A stretch of DNA of 64,000 bases from Anaeramoeba flamelloides (taxonomy: Eukaryota > Metamonada > Anaeramoebidae). The stretch is from contig JANTQA010000047.1 of NCBI GenBank assembly GCA_027625915.1, positions 1,550,001-1,614,000 on the forward strand, in the 5' to 3' direction. Both the position numbers and the translations under genes were made by a program. The notes below the pieces were generated by a model. The model searched no databases. It was given only the letters and a program-made list of their open reading frames with translations, and was not told where the DNA came from. Every line of letters starts with the position of its first letter. Within the stretch, counting starts at the first letter, position 1. Shown here piece by piece: positions 43,853 to 55,700 of this stretch.

Positions 43853-44928
43853 TAGATATTTTAAAATTATAAAATTCTGAAGATAATAAAATTGAATTTT
43901 TAATTGAGTAATTTTTCTAATATATTTTTTTTTTTGAAAAAAAAACCACTAAGTTTTTATCATTAAAAAAAAAATTTTTTTTTTTCATTGAAAAAAAATT
44001 AACAAATTTAAAATTAAATTGAAAAAAACCTAATTAAAATTGTTTTTTTTAGAAAAAATTCATTTTAATAGGAAACTCTTGTAAAAATTTTTTTGAATTG
44101 TTTTAGCATTTTTTTATATTTTTCTAGTGATAACATTATCAAAAATTTGAAAAAATGAATATTTAGATAAAATAAAATGAGGTCTAATAATTTTTTTTTT
44201 CAAAATATTGATAATGTGAATTTTTTTAATGTTAAATTAAAAAAAAATGAAATTTTACTAGAGTTTTCCTATTAAAAAAAATTTTTTTTTTTTTTAAACT
44301 TTGTTTTTCAGTTAAAATAAAAATAAAAATCATTTTTTTGAGATGTTAAAAAAAAATTTTTTTTTCAAAGTTACCAATTTTTAGTAGTTTAAAAAAAATT
44401 TTGAAAAAAAATTTTTATATACATTTTTTAAAATTTTCAATTTTGAAAAAAGTCAAAAACACTCATTTTAAATACTAAATATTTTCGAAACCACTAACCC
44501 TCATAAAGTTTAAATTTAAAAAATTCACAAAAAAAATCAAAATAAAAAAATTTTGAAAAAAAATTTTTGTCTATGTCAAATAGATTTTTATATATCATTT
44601 TATCAACTCATATTCACCGTAACTTATGTATTTTTATAATTAACTTGGATAAAAGTGAAAAAAAAATAATTTTTTTTTTTTTATAATCTAAAAAAAAAAT
44701 TCAAAATTAAAAAATTTATAACTATTGTAGTTTAAAATATATTATAAATATAATATTTGAGTAAATCAAAAATGGGAAAAAAAAAAAGAGTAGTAAAAAA
44801 AATTTCAAAAAAAAATTTTTTTAAAAACCTTAATTTATTCAATTTTTTCACACCAAAATCATATTTTTGATCAAAAATTACCCTAGTAAGATGATCTTTA
44901 AAATTAAAAAAAAATTATTGTTGTTTTA
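43853..44928. other. Extremely AT-rich region with a palindrome
   Basis: Dense alternating A and T homopolymers. TTTTAATAGGAAACTCTTGT (44062-44081) faces ACTAGAGTTTTCCTATTAAAA (44256-44276), and AACATTATCAAAAATTT faces AAAATATTGATAATGT, giving an inverted repeat over 44062-44280. No gene is supported. Confidence 0.6.
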
Positions 44929-45123
44929 CAGTTAGTTTCACTTTTAAGGCCAAACTTTCAACGAAATTTAAGGCACAAAAAAATCTCAAATTAAAGCACA
45001 AAATTCAAATTCTAGTAAAAATAAATTGTAAAAAAAAAAATTCCAAATTTTGATCCATAATTTGAGAATTTTTTGTGCATTAAATTTCGTTGAAAGTTTG
45101 TGTCTTAAAAGTGGAACTGGCTG
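44929..45123. mobile_element. M1 palindromic MITE at the LINE-A copy 4 edge
   Basis: CAGTTAGTTTCAC...GTGGAACTGGCTG with TA on both sides. Several motif changes make this an older copy. It cuts the LINE just after the reverse-transcriptase FDSIHHSLIYY block. Confidence 0.92.
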
Positions 45124-45872
45124 TAATAAATAAGCGAGTGATGGATAGAATCAAAGCATTTTGGCATATCTATTGTAACAATATAGATATTTTCTTTTTT
45201 GAATTTATTTTTTATTTTATTAAATTCATTGAAAAGATTTAGAACTGCAATTCTTATATCTAATTTTTTTTTAAAACCAAATTGGTTTTTTGAAACTAAA
45301 TCCCAAGAGTCTTGGATTCCCGCATATAACAATTTAAGAAAAAATCTTGGGAGGTTTTGGTTAATTGATATTGGACGATTATTAAGTGGAACTCCTTCAA
45401 CTCCAGATTTATGAATAAATAATAATTTTCTTTTTGTAATATTTTTTTGAGTTATGTTATTAATCCAATTTAGAAATATTTTTTGAACTGTTTTTATAAA
45501 ACTTTCGTAATTTAAATAAAAATCACTGTTTTTATTTTTTATTGATTTAAATTGGAATATTTTATCAAATTCTTTTACTGATTTATTTTTTTGATATTTC
45601 ATTATTTCTTTAATTTTTTTAGTTGAAAATATTTCCTCTACTTTAATATTTAAAATATTATTTTTGTCTAATTTAAAATTTTTGATAAAATTAATTATAT
45701 ATTTTTTTGGTTTTTTACTAATAAACCCAACAAATCCAAAATTAGCTTTTTCCATATTTTCATTATTTAAAATCATTTTACTTGAAGTTTCTCTTAATCT
45801 ATTAATTTTTTTCCAAAAATTTTGATTTTCTTCAAATTCTATATTGATTTGATTAATTAATTTAAAATACAT
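45124..45872 (-). mobile_element. LINE-A copy 4, reverse-transcriptase fragment with long open frame
   Basis: A continuous minus frame of about 250 codons: polar N-terminal part, then LLFIHKSGVEGVPLNNRPIS, FFLKLLYAGIQDSWDLVSK, NQFGFKKKLDIRIAVLNLF and VTIDMPKCFDSIHHSLIYY. These are fingers and first palm blocks of a non-LTR reverse transcriptase, with the first catalytic Asp in TIDMPKCFD. It is the best-preserved frame of the family. The rest of the protein is absent beyond the M1 border, so it cannot work. The last few residues of the frame are encoded by the M1 arm. Confidence 0.85.
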
Positions 45873-46783
45873 TTTTGAGTTCCAAAAAAATTATCATTTT
45901 ATTCAAATCTTCGAGGATTCAATATTTGATTTATTTTTCAAGTATTTTTAAAATAGGATTAAAACCTCAAGGCTACTTGTTCATACAAACGATCGGAAAT
46001 TACTTAAAAGTGAGATTTCTTCAAAAAATCAAAATGATTGACAAATTTTTCTTTTTTCTTTTTTAGAATATAAAATAAAAACCAAAAAAGGATCAGATCC
46101 TTTGACTAAAATATAATTCTGAAAAATTAACCTCTCTTAAAATGATAACTCATTTCTCTAAAGTTAATAAGTCAGTTTACAGATTGCGTTTAATTTTACC
46201 CTGAAGAAAATAATTATCCGATTACCTTTGGTGGAAAAAAAATAAATAAGAGTTACTAGTCACTTTAAAAAGTTTTAAAAAGAAAAAAATATAGATGTAA
46301 CGTAAATTGAGACTGTTTGGAAAGGGTTTTTGGTTTTACCAAACTTTTGAAGGGTAATTCTACATAAAGATTTGGAGGAGGGATATTTCTTATTTAATTT
46401 TTCTTTGAACTCAAGCGAATTATTGTCTTATAAGCCAATTTGAATTTAAAAACGGTTCTGCTTTCAAAAAAAGAAAACACACCCTTTCCCAAGACATTAA
46501 AATAGAATTATAATCTTGAAATCCGCTTAAAAAACGACAATTGTACCAAAAATAAAAATATGACTATTTGATGGAAAAAAATGAACACAAAGATTGCCTT
46601 TTAAATTTTGGCTTTAACTCCCTTCAAAACTATTTTTTTTTTCATTTTTCTCTTATTTACTTCAAGTGAAAATTTTAATTTTAAATTTAAAAAGCAATCA
46701 AAATAAATTTAAAAGAAAAACAAAAAGAGCTTCTTTACACAACACCTTCAAACAATTTTCAACTTGAACACAAAAAATTCGAA
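45873..46783. other. Spacer and CLASP upstream region
   Basis: 45873-46070 may still be LINE-A 5' sequence. 46080-46780 contains no gene; it includes the presumed promoter and 5' UTR of CLASP. Confidence 0.5.
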
Positions 46784-49700
46784 ATGTCATTTCTCTCAAT
46801 TCTTCGTTTGTTAAAATCAAAAGGTTTGGGCAATTTTTTTTCACCAAAAAACAAAAAACAAACCACCAAATTAGGTTATTAACAAAACTGTTCTGTTTTT
46901 CGCTTTCGAAACAATAAATAAAAAAACAATCCAAAATAATTCGTTAATTCCCTTGCAAAAATAAAAAAAAAAAAACAAAAACAAAAAGATGATAAAATTA
47001 AACTGAAAGGATATAACAAACTCAAAAAGTATTTTTCAAATGAACCAGTCCTTGACTCTAAACAAATAGTCTCTTTATTAAAAATCATTTTGAAAGATAT
47101 GATCGAACTTGATAGCGTAGATACACCTGAGATGGTTGAGCTTAGTTTTAAAAGTTTACATCAGATCGTGATACTAAATTCCCAGGAGACTGCAAGGTTC
47201 CACTCACAAATCTTAAGTGCGCTTGAGGGCCATTCTCAGTGTACGTCTTCGAAGAGGCATAATCGGAAATTGGTTCCTTTAGTTGTTGATCTCCTTTTTC
47301 GAATTATACCCTTGCACGGCTGGGAAAACTTTTTTGGCATGATCGGGCATTGGTTAGACTCGAGCTCAACCTGGCTCAAAATTGTGCTGCTTACGTGCTT
47401 TGACAAGGCATTGATTTTCCGTTTAGGGGAATACCCTATTGACAAAATGATACCAAAGTTCGCAAACCTATCGAAAGACCGATCAAAAGAAGTAAGGGAT
47501 CTTGTAAAAGGATCTGTTAAAGAAATATATAGGTATGTAAAACGCTCCCACAAAATATTAAATTCAAACAAAAAAACAACAATAACAGAAAACAACAAAA
47601 ACACAAAACAAAAAACACAAAACACTAATACAAAATAAAAAATACAAAATAAAAAATACAACACAAAAAAAAATACAACACAAAAAAAAAACCAAAACAA
47701 AAAAAAAAAAATACAAAACAAAAAACACGTATCCCATTAATTTTTCTTATAAACAATCCAAGTGTTTCTGAAAATCAGTCAAACACATCCACTTTTCTTC
47801 AAAAATATTCCAAAATTTTTGCAATTTCAATTTTTAAATGCTTGGTGGCAGTGTCAATTCGAAATTAAAACCTGTTGTCTTTTGTTTTAGTTTTCACTTT
47901 TTTCTCACTTCACATAATTTAACTCTCATTGATATTCTTTGAATCACAGACAAAATAAAATCAAATAAATTTTTTCTACAAGGATTGAATCAACTCCATT
48001 AATTTTTTAAAAAAAAATTGTAAAAATTACAAAAATCATATTTTCCTTAACCAAAACAGTGTTGTGCTGTTCTTAAAAAAATTTTTTTTTAATAAACCAA
48101 GGTCTTTTATACTCGCATCATTTTGTGTTCTGTGAGAACCGAAATCCAATGCGATAAAGAGAAAAAAATGGTTTAAAAGAATCGAAATTAAAGGAAAACA
48201 AAAATATTTCAGATTTTCGGTTTTGTTTGGAAAGATTTTGTCAAAAATTAAAAAAAACGTTTCATGATCCCAAAAACTATTCAAAATTCTCCGATCAAAA
48301 CAAGACAAAATTTGAAAATCAATTTTTTTTCTCCATAATCCCTGACTTTTCTTACTTTCTCCTTTATATTAAAGTATCTTTCAACTCTTACACCAAACCC
48401 TAGAATACTTTAAAATAAAGAAGAAAGCCCCAGACATAAGTGGATTTTGATTTTCGAACACAGGTGGGTAAATTTCGAATTTGGAAAACACCAGAGAATG
48501 GCTTTCCCCAAATAACAGATTTTCGAAAAAACTCAAAATTTTTATTCACAACAACACCCCTTGAATCAATTTTCTTTTAAGCCACTAAATATGTTGTTGA
48601 TCATAAAAGTAATATTCACCGATCATAAAATACAGATAATCCTTAACTTTTATAAATTCAATCCTTTAAGGACTACGTTCTCACCCTGGAGGGTGTTTAG
48701 TTATTCTGTTATTTTGCATTCACCTCTCAAAAACAATTTCCATTCTGAAGAAATTGGATCAAAAGAATCATCGTTTCACAGTTAAAAGAACATACACAAA
48801 CAAAAAAAAAATTATTCAAATAGATCTTTGAAAATTTAAAAAAAAAAATGACTTTAAGGATCGAGTCCTTAAGGTGAAAAATAATTTTCTGAAATGGAAA
48901 AACAAAATTTTTGTAATTTTTATGAGTACGGAATACTAATTAAAAATTAATCATCATGATATATGATCGATCTCCAAAAATCAGCAATCAAAAAAGAGGA
49001 CATTTTTAGAAAAAAGCGCCAAAGAAGTGACACTCAATTTCCAATTCGAATGGTTAGAATATATAATTTTGAAAACGACTGTGTTAGTTTCAAAGTGTCG
49101 CTCTCTTTGGCGCTTTTTGAGATCTCGAAGATTTTTTTTTTCATTTCTCAAATAAGTTATTTTTATCTCAAGAATGTTACAAAATACTTACGTTGTCAAA
49201 TATAGAGAGTTTTAAAATAACCATAAATATAGATTAAATCGAATTAAATTGATTGTGTACTTTGGAAGAAATAAATTTGTTTTAAATTGAAGAAATTTAA
49301 CTGTTTGGAAATTTAAAGAAAGAAACAATTAATTTTTTTTAAAATTTTATTTTTTGGAATTGAGAATATTCTTTTAAACTTTTTTTTTTTTGATTTGAAT
49401 TTTTTGTCAAATGAGATTCTAAGAAAAATTTTTTTTATGTCATTTGAATTTTGTCAATAAAAAAAAGGGCAATTTCACAATACACTTTTTGATTTCAAGT
49501 CACTCCTTGAGTATGGAGCAAATCCACGGTAAATGACTCGAGCCTTAAGGGATTTTCAAGAACAAGTTCAAATTATAAAACATTTCAAAATTGTAAAAGA
49601 AACTGTAAAAAATATTTAGAATAGCTCGGGAAATAAAATTTGTTTGATCAAAAGATTTGAAATGGAAATTATGAAATTGTAAAATCAAATTTTGGTTGGA

Positions 49701-52700
49701 TCTAAAAAAATGGGAAAAATTATAAAAATTGTGAAAATTTTCGCATTTTTTTTTAATGAAAAATTCTCAGTGTGTAAATTTAACTGGGATTATGGAACTT
49801 TTTCAAGAGTGTTTTTAACAACAATTTCACTGTTTTCACCTGAAAATATAGTCCTTAATTTGATTTATAAATCTTTAAATCAAACAAATTTTATTTTCCA
49901 TTTTACTAAATATGCATTTAATTACCCCCATTGAGCCAGTTTTTATTGTTTACTTTGTGTGTTTCTTCTTTTCAATTCTTTTGTTTTATTTGTATTTTGA
50001 AAAAATAGAATATTCATTGTTTTACTTTGTGTTATTTATGCAATGGCTTTTACATTTTTGAGATAATCAAAAACTTTGGAAAATGCAAGAAAAAAAAACT
50101 TGAAGAATTTTTTAACTGGATCAATTTGTTGTATGGTTTGAATGTTGTGAAATATTAAAATAAATTTAGGTGTAGAAACACCACGATGAATTCTCTTCAT
50201 ACTTGTGGAGTATATTACTCTCTAAAAATTATAACGGTCAAAATAAACTTCTTTTTTTAAAAACATCAATGAAAACGTTTCGGGTTGCAAATCCCTGAAT
50301 TATTAAGAGATTTTATACTTGTTATTTTTTAAAAGTATCACACAATTTTCATTCGTAAAATAAGTTAAAGAAAAAAAATCGGAGCATTTTTTTTTATATC
50401 ATTTCAAATAATATTATCTTTGTTAGGAAGTCTAATTATTAAATTAGTAATTTGGAATTAAGAGGAATACCAATTCTAATCCTGACAGCGCCCATTACAG
50501 TATATTTCAAAATAGTTACGACAAAATATTACCCAAAAAAAAATGAAAAAAAAATCCAACATTTTTTACGTACAAAATTAATGTACGTTCAATTTCAATA
50601 AAAAATTAGCAATATGCTAAAGATACATATACTTTTTTAAAAACAAAATACATATAACATTTTCTCATTCTATTCGAAATTTCGTTTAGATTTAACCACT
50701 CTTCGGAGAAAAATTTTTAGAAGATCAAAAAGAAAAAAATAACCACCAATTTTCACACTTAAAAAAAAAATCATCTAAAATCGAGATCTGAAAATTTTGA
50801 TACATGTAGGCAAAGCAATTATATTAGAATAAATAAAATTTTTTTAATATGAAGAATATATTAATGCTGAATAACATTTTTCGATATTTAAATCGTAATA
50901 TTAGAATTGGGTTTTATGATGATATTTTAAAATAAATTTACCATGCTTTTGTGGAAATATCCCATCTTTATTTTTGACACATTAAATTTCTTCTAACTGA
51001 AAATTTCGAAAAATTTTGTCAAAAAACAAAAAAAAAGAAGCAACAATTCTTCAATTCTTTTTAAAAAAAATATTAAAATCATAACAGAAAACTGAAAATT
51101 TTCATGTTGTTTTTTTTTCTTTCCAATTAATATCTTTTAAAAATATAAACATCTTTCAACTCTTTTACATATACTACCGTTTAGATTGTGTGTATATTTG
51201 TAATATGGAAAATTTAGATCCATTTCTTTTTTGACAAAATTTTACTTGTTGTGTAGTGTTTTTTTCAAAATTTAACAAGTTAATCAACAAACCAACATTT
51301 TTTCGGAATTTAAAAACAAACCCAATTAACTTTTCCATTTTTAAACAAATTACTCATTAATTATTTCGACAACTTGTTCTTATTATTTTTTCTTTCAAAA
51401 TATATTCATTATATAGTTTATCTGGCAAACCATTTCAAAAATTATGTAAGAAATTATTGGAACCCAAATTATATGACGAAATTTCAACATTATTTGCCGA
51501 TGAATTATTAGTTTCAAAAGAAAATAGAATAAAGTTAAATGTAGAGTTTGGGACTACAACAAAAAGTTTATTAAAAGAAAAAACATCAAGTAAAAATAAA
51601 AATAAATTTCACATTAAAAAAAATACATATAATGAAAGTCTTCAAGATAACAACAATAATACTCTATCTGTAAAAACAAATAATACCTTACAACAAAGAA
51701 AAAGCCCAAACTCGAAATCAAGGAAAAGAAATAGTCGATCACCCAGAAGTTTCAAAACTAAAAAGCCACTCATGTCAAATAATTGGAAAGCTATTAGTGA
51801 TAAAATTGAACCTATAATTGTAAATCTCAACTTTATTTCTTTTCTTTATTTTTAAAAAACATTAAAAAATTTTAAAGCATTAGTCATGATATCAAGCAAA
51901 AATAACTCAATTTTTGAAACATTTGATGTAAAAATTGCTTTTGAATTAAACTCTATCAAACTTTTGTAAACCATTTCCAAAAAAGAAGGGCAAATTAATT
52001 TTATAAAATTTTTTTATCAAACATTAATTCTAATATTACGATTTAAACATCCAAAACTGTTATTCAGTATTAATATATTCATCATAGTAATTCAATCTGT
52101 TTTAATCAAAAGGCATTATATTAACCAAAAATATTCTGATCACAATTTTATATGATATTTTTTTGGGGTGTAAAAATTAGTGGTTATTTATTTCTTTTTT
52201 GATCCATCTAAAAATTGTTTTCCGAAAGTGGTTAAATCTAAACAGAATTTCTAAGAGAATGGGAAATTTAAAATTAGATTTTATTGTTTAAAAAAATCGT
52301 TTGTATCCTTACCATATTGCCCATTTTTTATTGAAATTTATCTTGCATTGTTTTGGACAAAAAAAAATGTTGGATTTTTTTTTTTTGGTAATATTTCGAT
52401 GAACAATATTTTCGGAATTTAATCCAATACATACTGATTCAATTAGTAGTACTATTCAGCTTTATTTTATATTATCAATTTACAAATGGAAATTATTTCA
52501 AAGTGAAAATTTATTAAAAAAATAAAAAAAAATTCACCCACTCTTTTGGAAATACCTTATACTTAAATAAAAAGTATACTGTTATTATAAAACTGCAGTA
52601 AAATACTCGATTTACACTTTATTAAAAAAGAAAAAAATAAGAATGTTAATATTATTGAAGAAGCGTAAATTGCAACTATAGATGTGCTTTTACTTGAATT

Positions 52701-55700
52701 TCTTAAACAAAAATTAAGCATAAAATCTTAGATTTCACGCTTGTTAAAGGGAAAGACATACACCATATTATTTTTATATGTTGCAAAGCATAAATAAAAA
52801 ATTGAAAAGAAAAAAGGATCAAAGAAAAAGAAAAAAAATTGAAATTTAAAAAGGGTTTATAAGAAGCAATTGGTAAAAAATGAAAAAAAAAAAAAACCAA
52901 ATGCAATCTTTAATTAAGAACACCTAAAATCACAGTCAAGATACTTTTGATTAATTAAGTTTAATTTGATAATTGGGAATTGATGTTAATTTGGATGAGT
53001 TCGTTGTTTAATTGTTGTAATTTTTTTTTTCTTTTTGATCTCGATTTGCTTTTAAATCTTTGATATTTTTTGCATTTGCTTTTTTTTTTTTTATTTTCAA
53101 GTTACCCATACTATCGTGTTTCAGTATCTTGGTATTAACAAGTAACCACTTGATCTTTTTTTTTGTAACTCTTCTTCCTAATATAAAGGAAATTCAGACA
53201 GGAGAGATAAATAGAAAATAAAAATTTTAAACAAAGACAAAAAAAGTATTTTTTTTTGAAAAATTTTAACTTAATTTCTTTTAAAATGTGACTTCTTTCT
53301 TAAAAATAACCATAACCATAATAACAATAATACAAATAATCATATTAATTATTTTTTTAAAAAATTACAAATCCATTTTAAACTATTGTGATATAATACT
53401 ATTATCAAGTATTTATAAAACAGTTGAGAAACTTTAAATAAACAAGCTTATTACAACTTTTTTTGATCATACTTTTTATAAAACCCACTTTATATCTTTA
53501 GTAATTTATATTTTTATAAAAGTCTTGAAGGTATGAATAATAAATATAACCCTCTTCTGAAAATTTCCGTAACTTTTTTTTAAAACATTTATAATTTTTA
53601 AATAGATTAAAAACGAAAGGCATTTAGAATTAGAATTAAAAGATATTTTAAATCATTTGAAATACGACAAAGGAGAAGTTTGGGAGCCAAGGATGGATGC
53701 AATGATTCAATTGGAATCATTATTAAATGGTGGCGCGGCAAAATATGATCTTTATTATGAAAAAATAAAAGAATTTGCTTTACCACTTTCTGATCAATTG
53801 AAAGATTTGCGAAGTCAAATTAGTAAGCAAGTTTGTTATTTATTATCGCATATGTCGCGAGATATGGGTAATAAGTTCAATACCTTATTCAAATCATTAT
53901 TTGAAGATCTTTTAAAGTTAGTTGAACAAAGGAAACAAGTGGTGTCTGAAAGTGGAGATTTTTGCATAAGAAATAACATCAAGAATACAAGAGCACCAAA
54001 GATTATAAAAACAATTGAAAATATTATTTTCACTTCCAAAAGTTCAATATTAAGACCAAAATTAACAGAATATTTAGGAATAATGCTAAAAACTTGGAAA
54101 ACAAAAGATTTTGAAAAATATATTGAATCAATTGAAAAAATCTTATTAAAATCAATTGGTGGGGCAGAACAGTTACAAAGGGCAGCGGCTAGAATTGCCT
54201 TCTGGAATTATGCAACACATTATCCAACAAATGCAAGTATTTTATTTACAAAATTTCAACCAAATATCCAAAAAATGGTAGAAAAGGATAATTATTTAAA
54301 GGTAAGTAAAAAAAAAAAAAACATAATAAGAATTTTTTTTTTTAATATTTTAAAATCTTTTTTATTTACAAACGATCTAATATAATGAATAATTATAAAA
54401 TGAGATTTGAGAATGTATTTTTTTCATTCGACGAAATTACAAACAAATACAATTCAAAATAAGTTTATTGAAAGTTATATATATATATATATATTATATA
54501 TATATATATTTAAATGTTTAATTAACTAAAAAAAAATAATATCCAGATATTAAAATAAATATAAAAATAAATCAATAAAGGCTTATCCAACCAATTCATA
54601 TATAACATAACTATTTTAAACTGTATTATTAAGAAATAAATGATGAAACTAGAAATGTCTCAATTTTCAATATTTTTTCAAACAACCTCCAATATTTTAA
54701 CGAAATTAGAAAACAAAATTGAATTGCCAAAAGTAATTTAAAAAGAATAAAATTTAAAAATAAAAAAAGAATAAAATTTAAAAATAATTTAATTTAAAAA
54801 ATCACTCTTGATCTCAATAAAAGTTCAAAAAGTGTTGAAAAGAAATATTTGTAATTCACTTTTTTTTTTTTTTTTTTCATTACTTTTTGAAAATTTATAG
54901 TTACTTTGGTTATATTGTTATTTCCATAAAAATTCAAAGAAAAAAATATTTTTTCAAACTACCAAAAACTGAATCTTAAAAGAGTACTGGGGTTATAGAA
55001 ACAAAAATAATACAATTTTTAAAACAATTTTTTTTTTTTTTTACAATTACTTTTCATTAAACTCTAAACAAAATTTTGGAGTTTAGTGCCAAGTTGACTG
55101 TTGTTATATTCTTATTAAATCGTCAATTTTTGCTCTATTAAAAAACAAAAAAGGAATCTAAAAAAAAAAATATCTTTTGAAACGTTGGTAATAACTTACT
55201 TTTTAAATACTCTGTAATACTTTAAACTCATTTCCTCAAAACTAATGAAACTTCCGATCAAAAGCAAATCCATTTTAAAATTTCAACTTGTTAAAAACAA
55301 CAATGTTTCTCTAAAAACAAAAATTACATCTTTTTTCAAAAATTTATTTATTGAATTATTATTGTTTTATGATCACGACTAAAAAAAAAAATAATGAAAA
55401 ATAATCAACTGACATAATATACAATTTTAATTTGTTCTTTTTTTCAAAATATACCCAAACCAATACCTTTAAAATCGTCTCTTATAATATAATAAATACA
55501 AGAGGCATAATAAATAAAAAAATAAAAAAATAGTTATTTTTCTTGATAATTTTTTTCTTAATATTAAACAAAACAGAATAACTCTTCTTTCAATTCTAAA
55601 CGAAAAAATTCCCTATCTTTTCCACAGGGCTAAAATTAAAAAAATTCTTGTTCACAGCACTACGATTTACCAACAAGAATAAATTGTTTAATTTCAACCT

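Larger units (their letters stand above)
47533..51416 (+). other. CLASP intron 2 (3.9 kb) filled with repeats
   Basis: The exon ends ATATAG|GTATGT and the next starts ATATAG|TTTATCTGG; an AG+T codon restores Ser. It contains an A/C-rich tract (47560-47730), M2 copy 3 and D1 copy B. Frames at 48036-48308, 48561-48785 and 49692-49934 are unsupported. The intron is over 20 times the length of the short introns in this window. Confidence 0.8.

Noticed and set aside
47236-47721. A 161-codon minus frame with an FFFLFW-rich start
   Set aside because: It is antisense to CLASP exon 2 and to an A/C-rich intron tract; the plus strand has HEAT-repeat sequence and proper splice sites.
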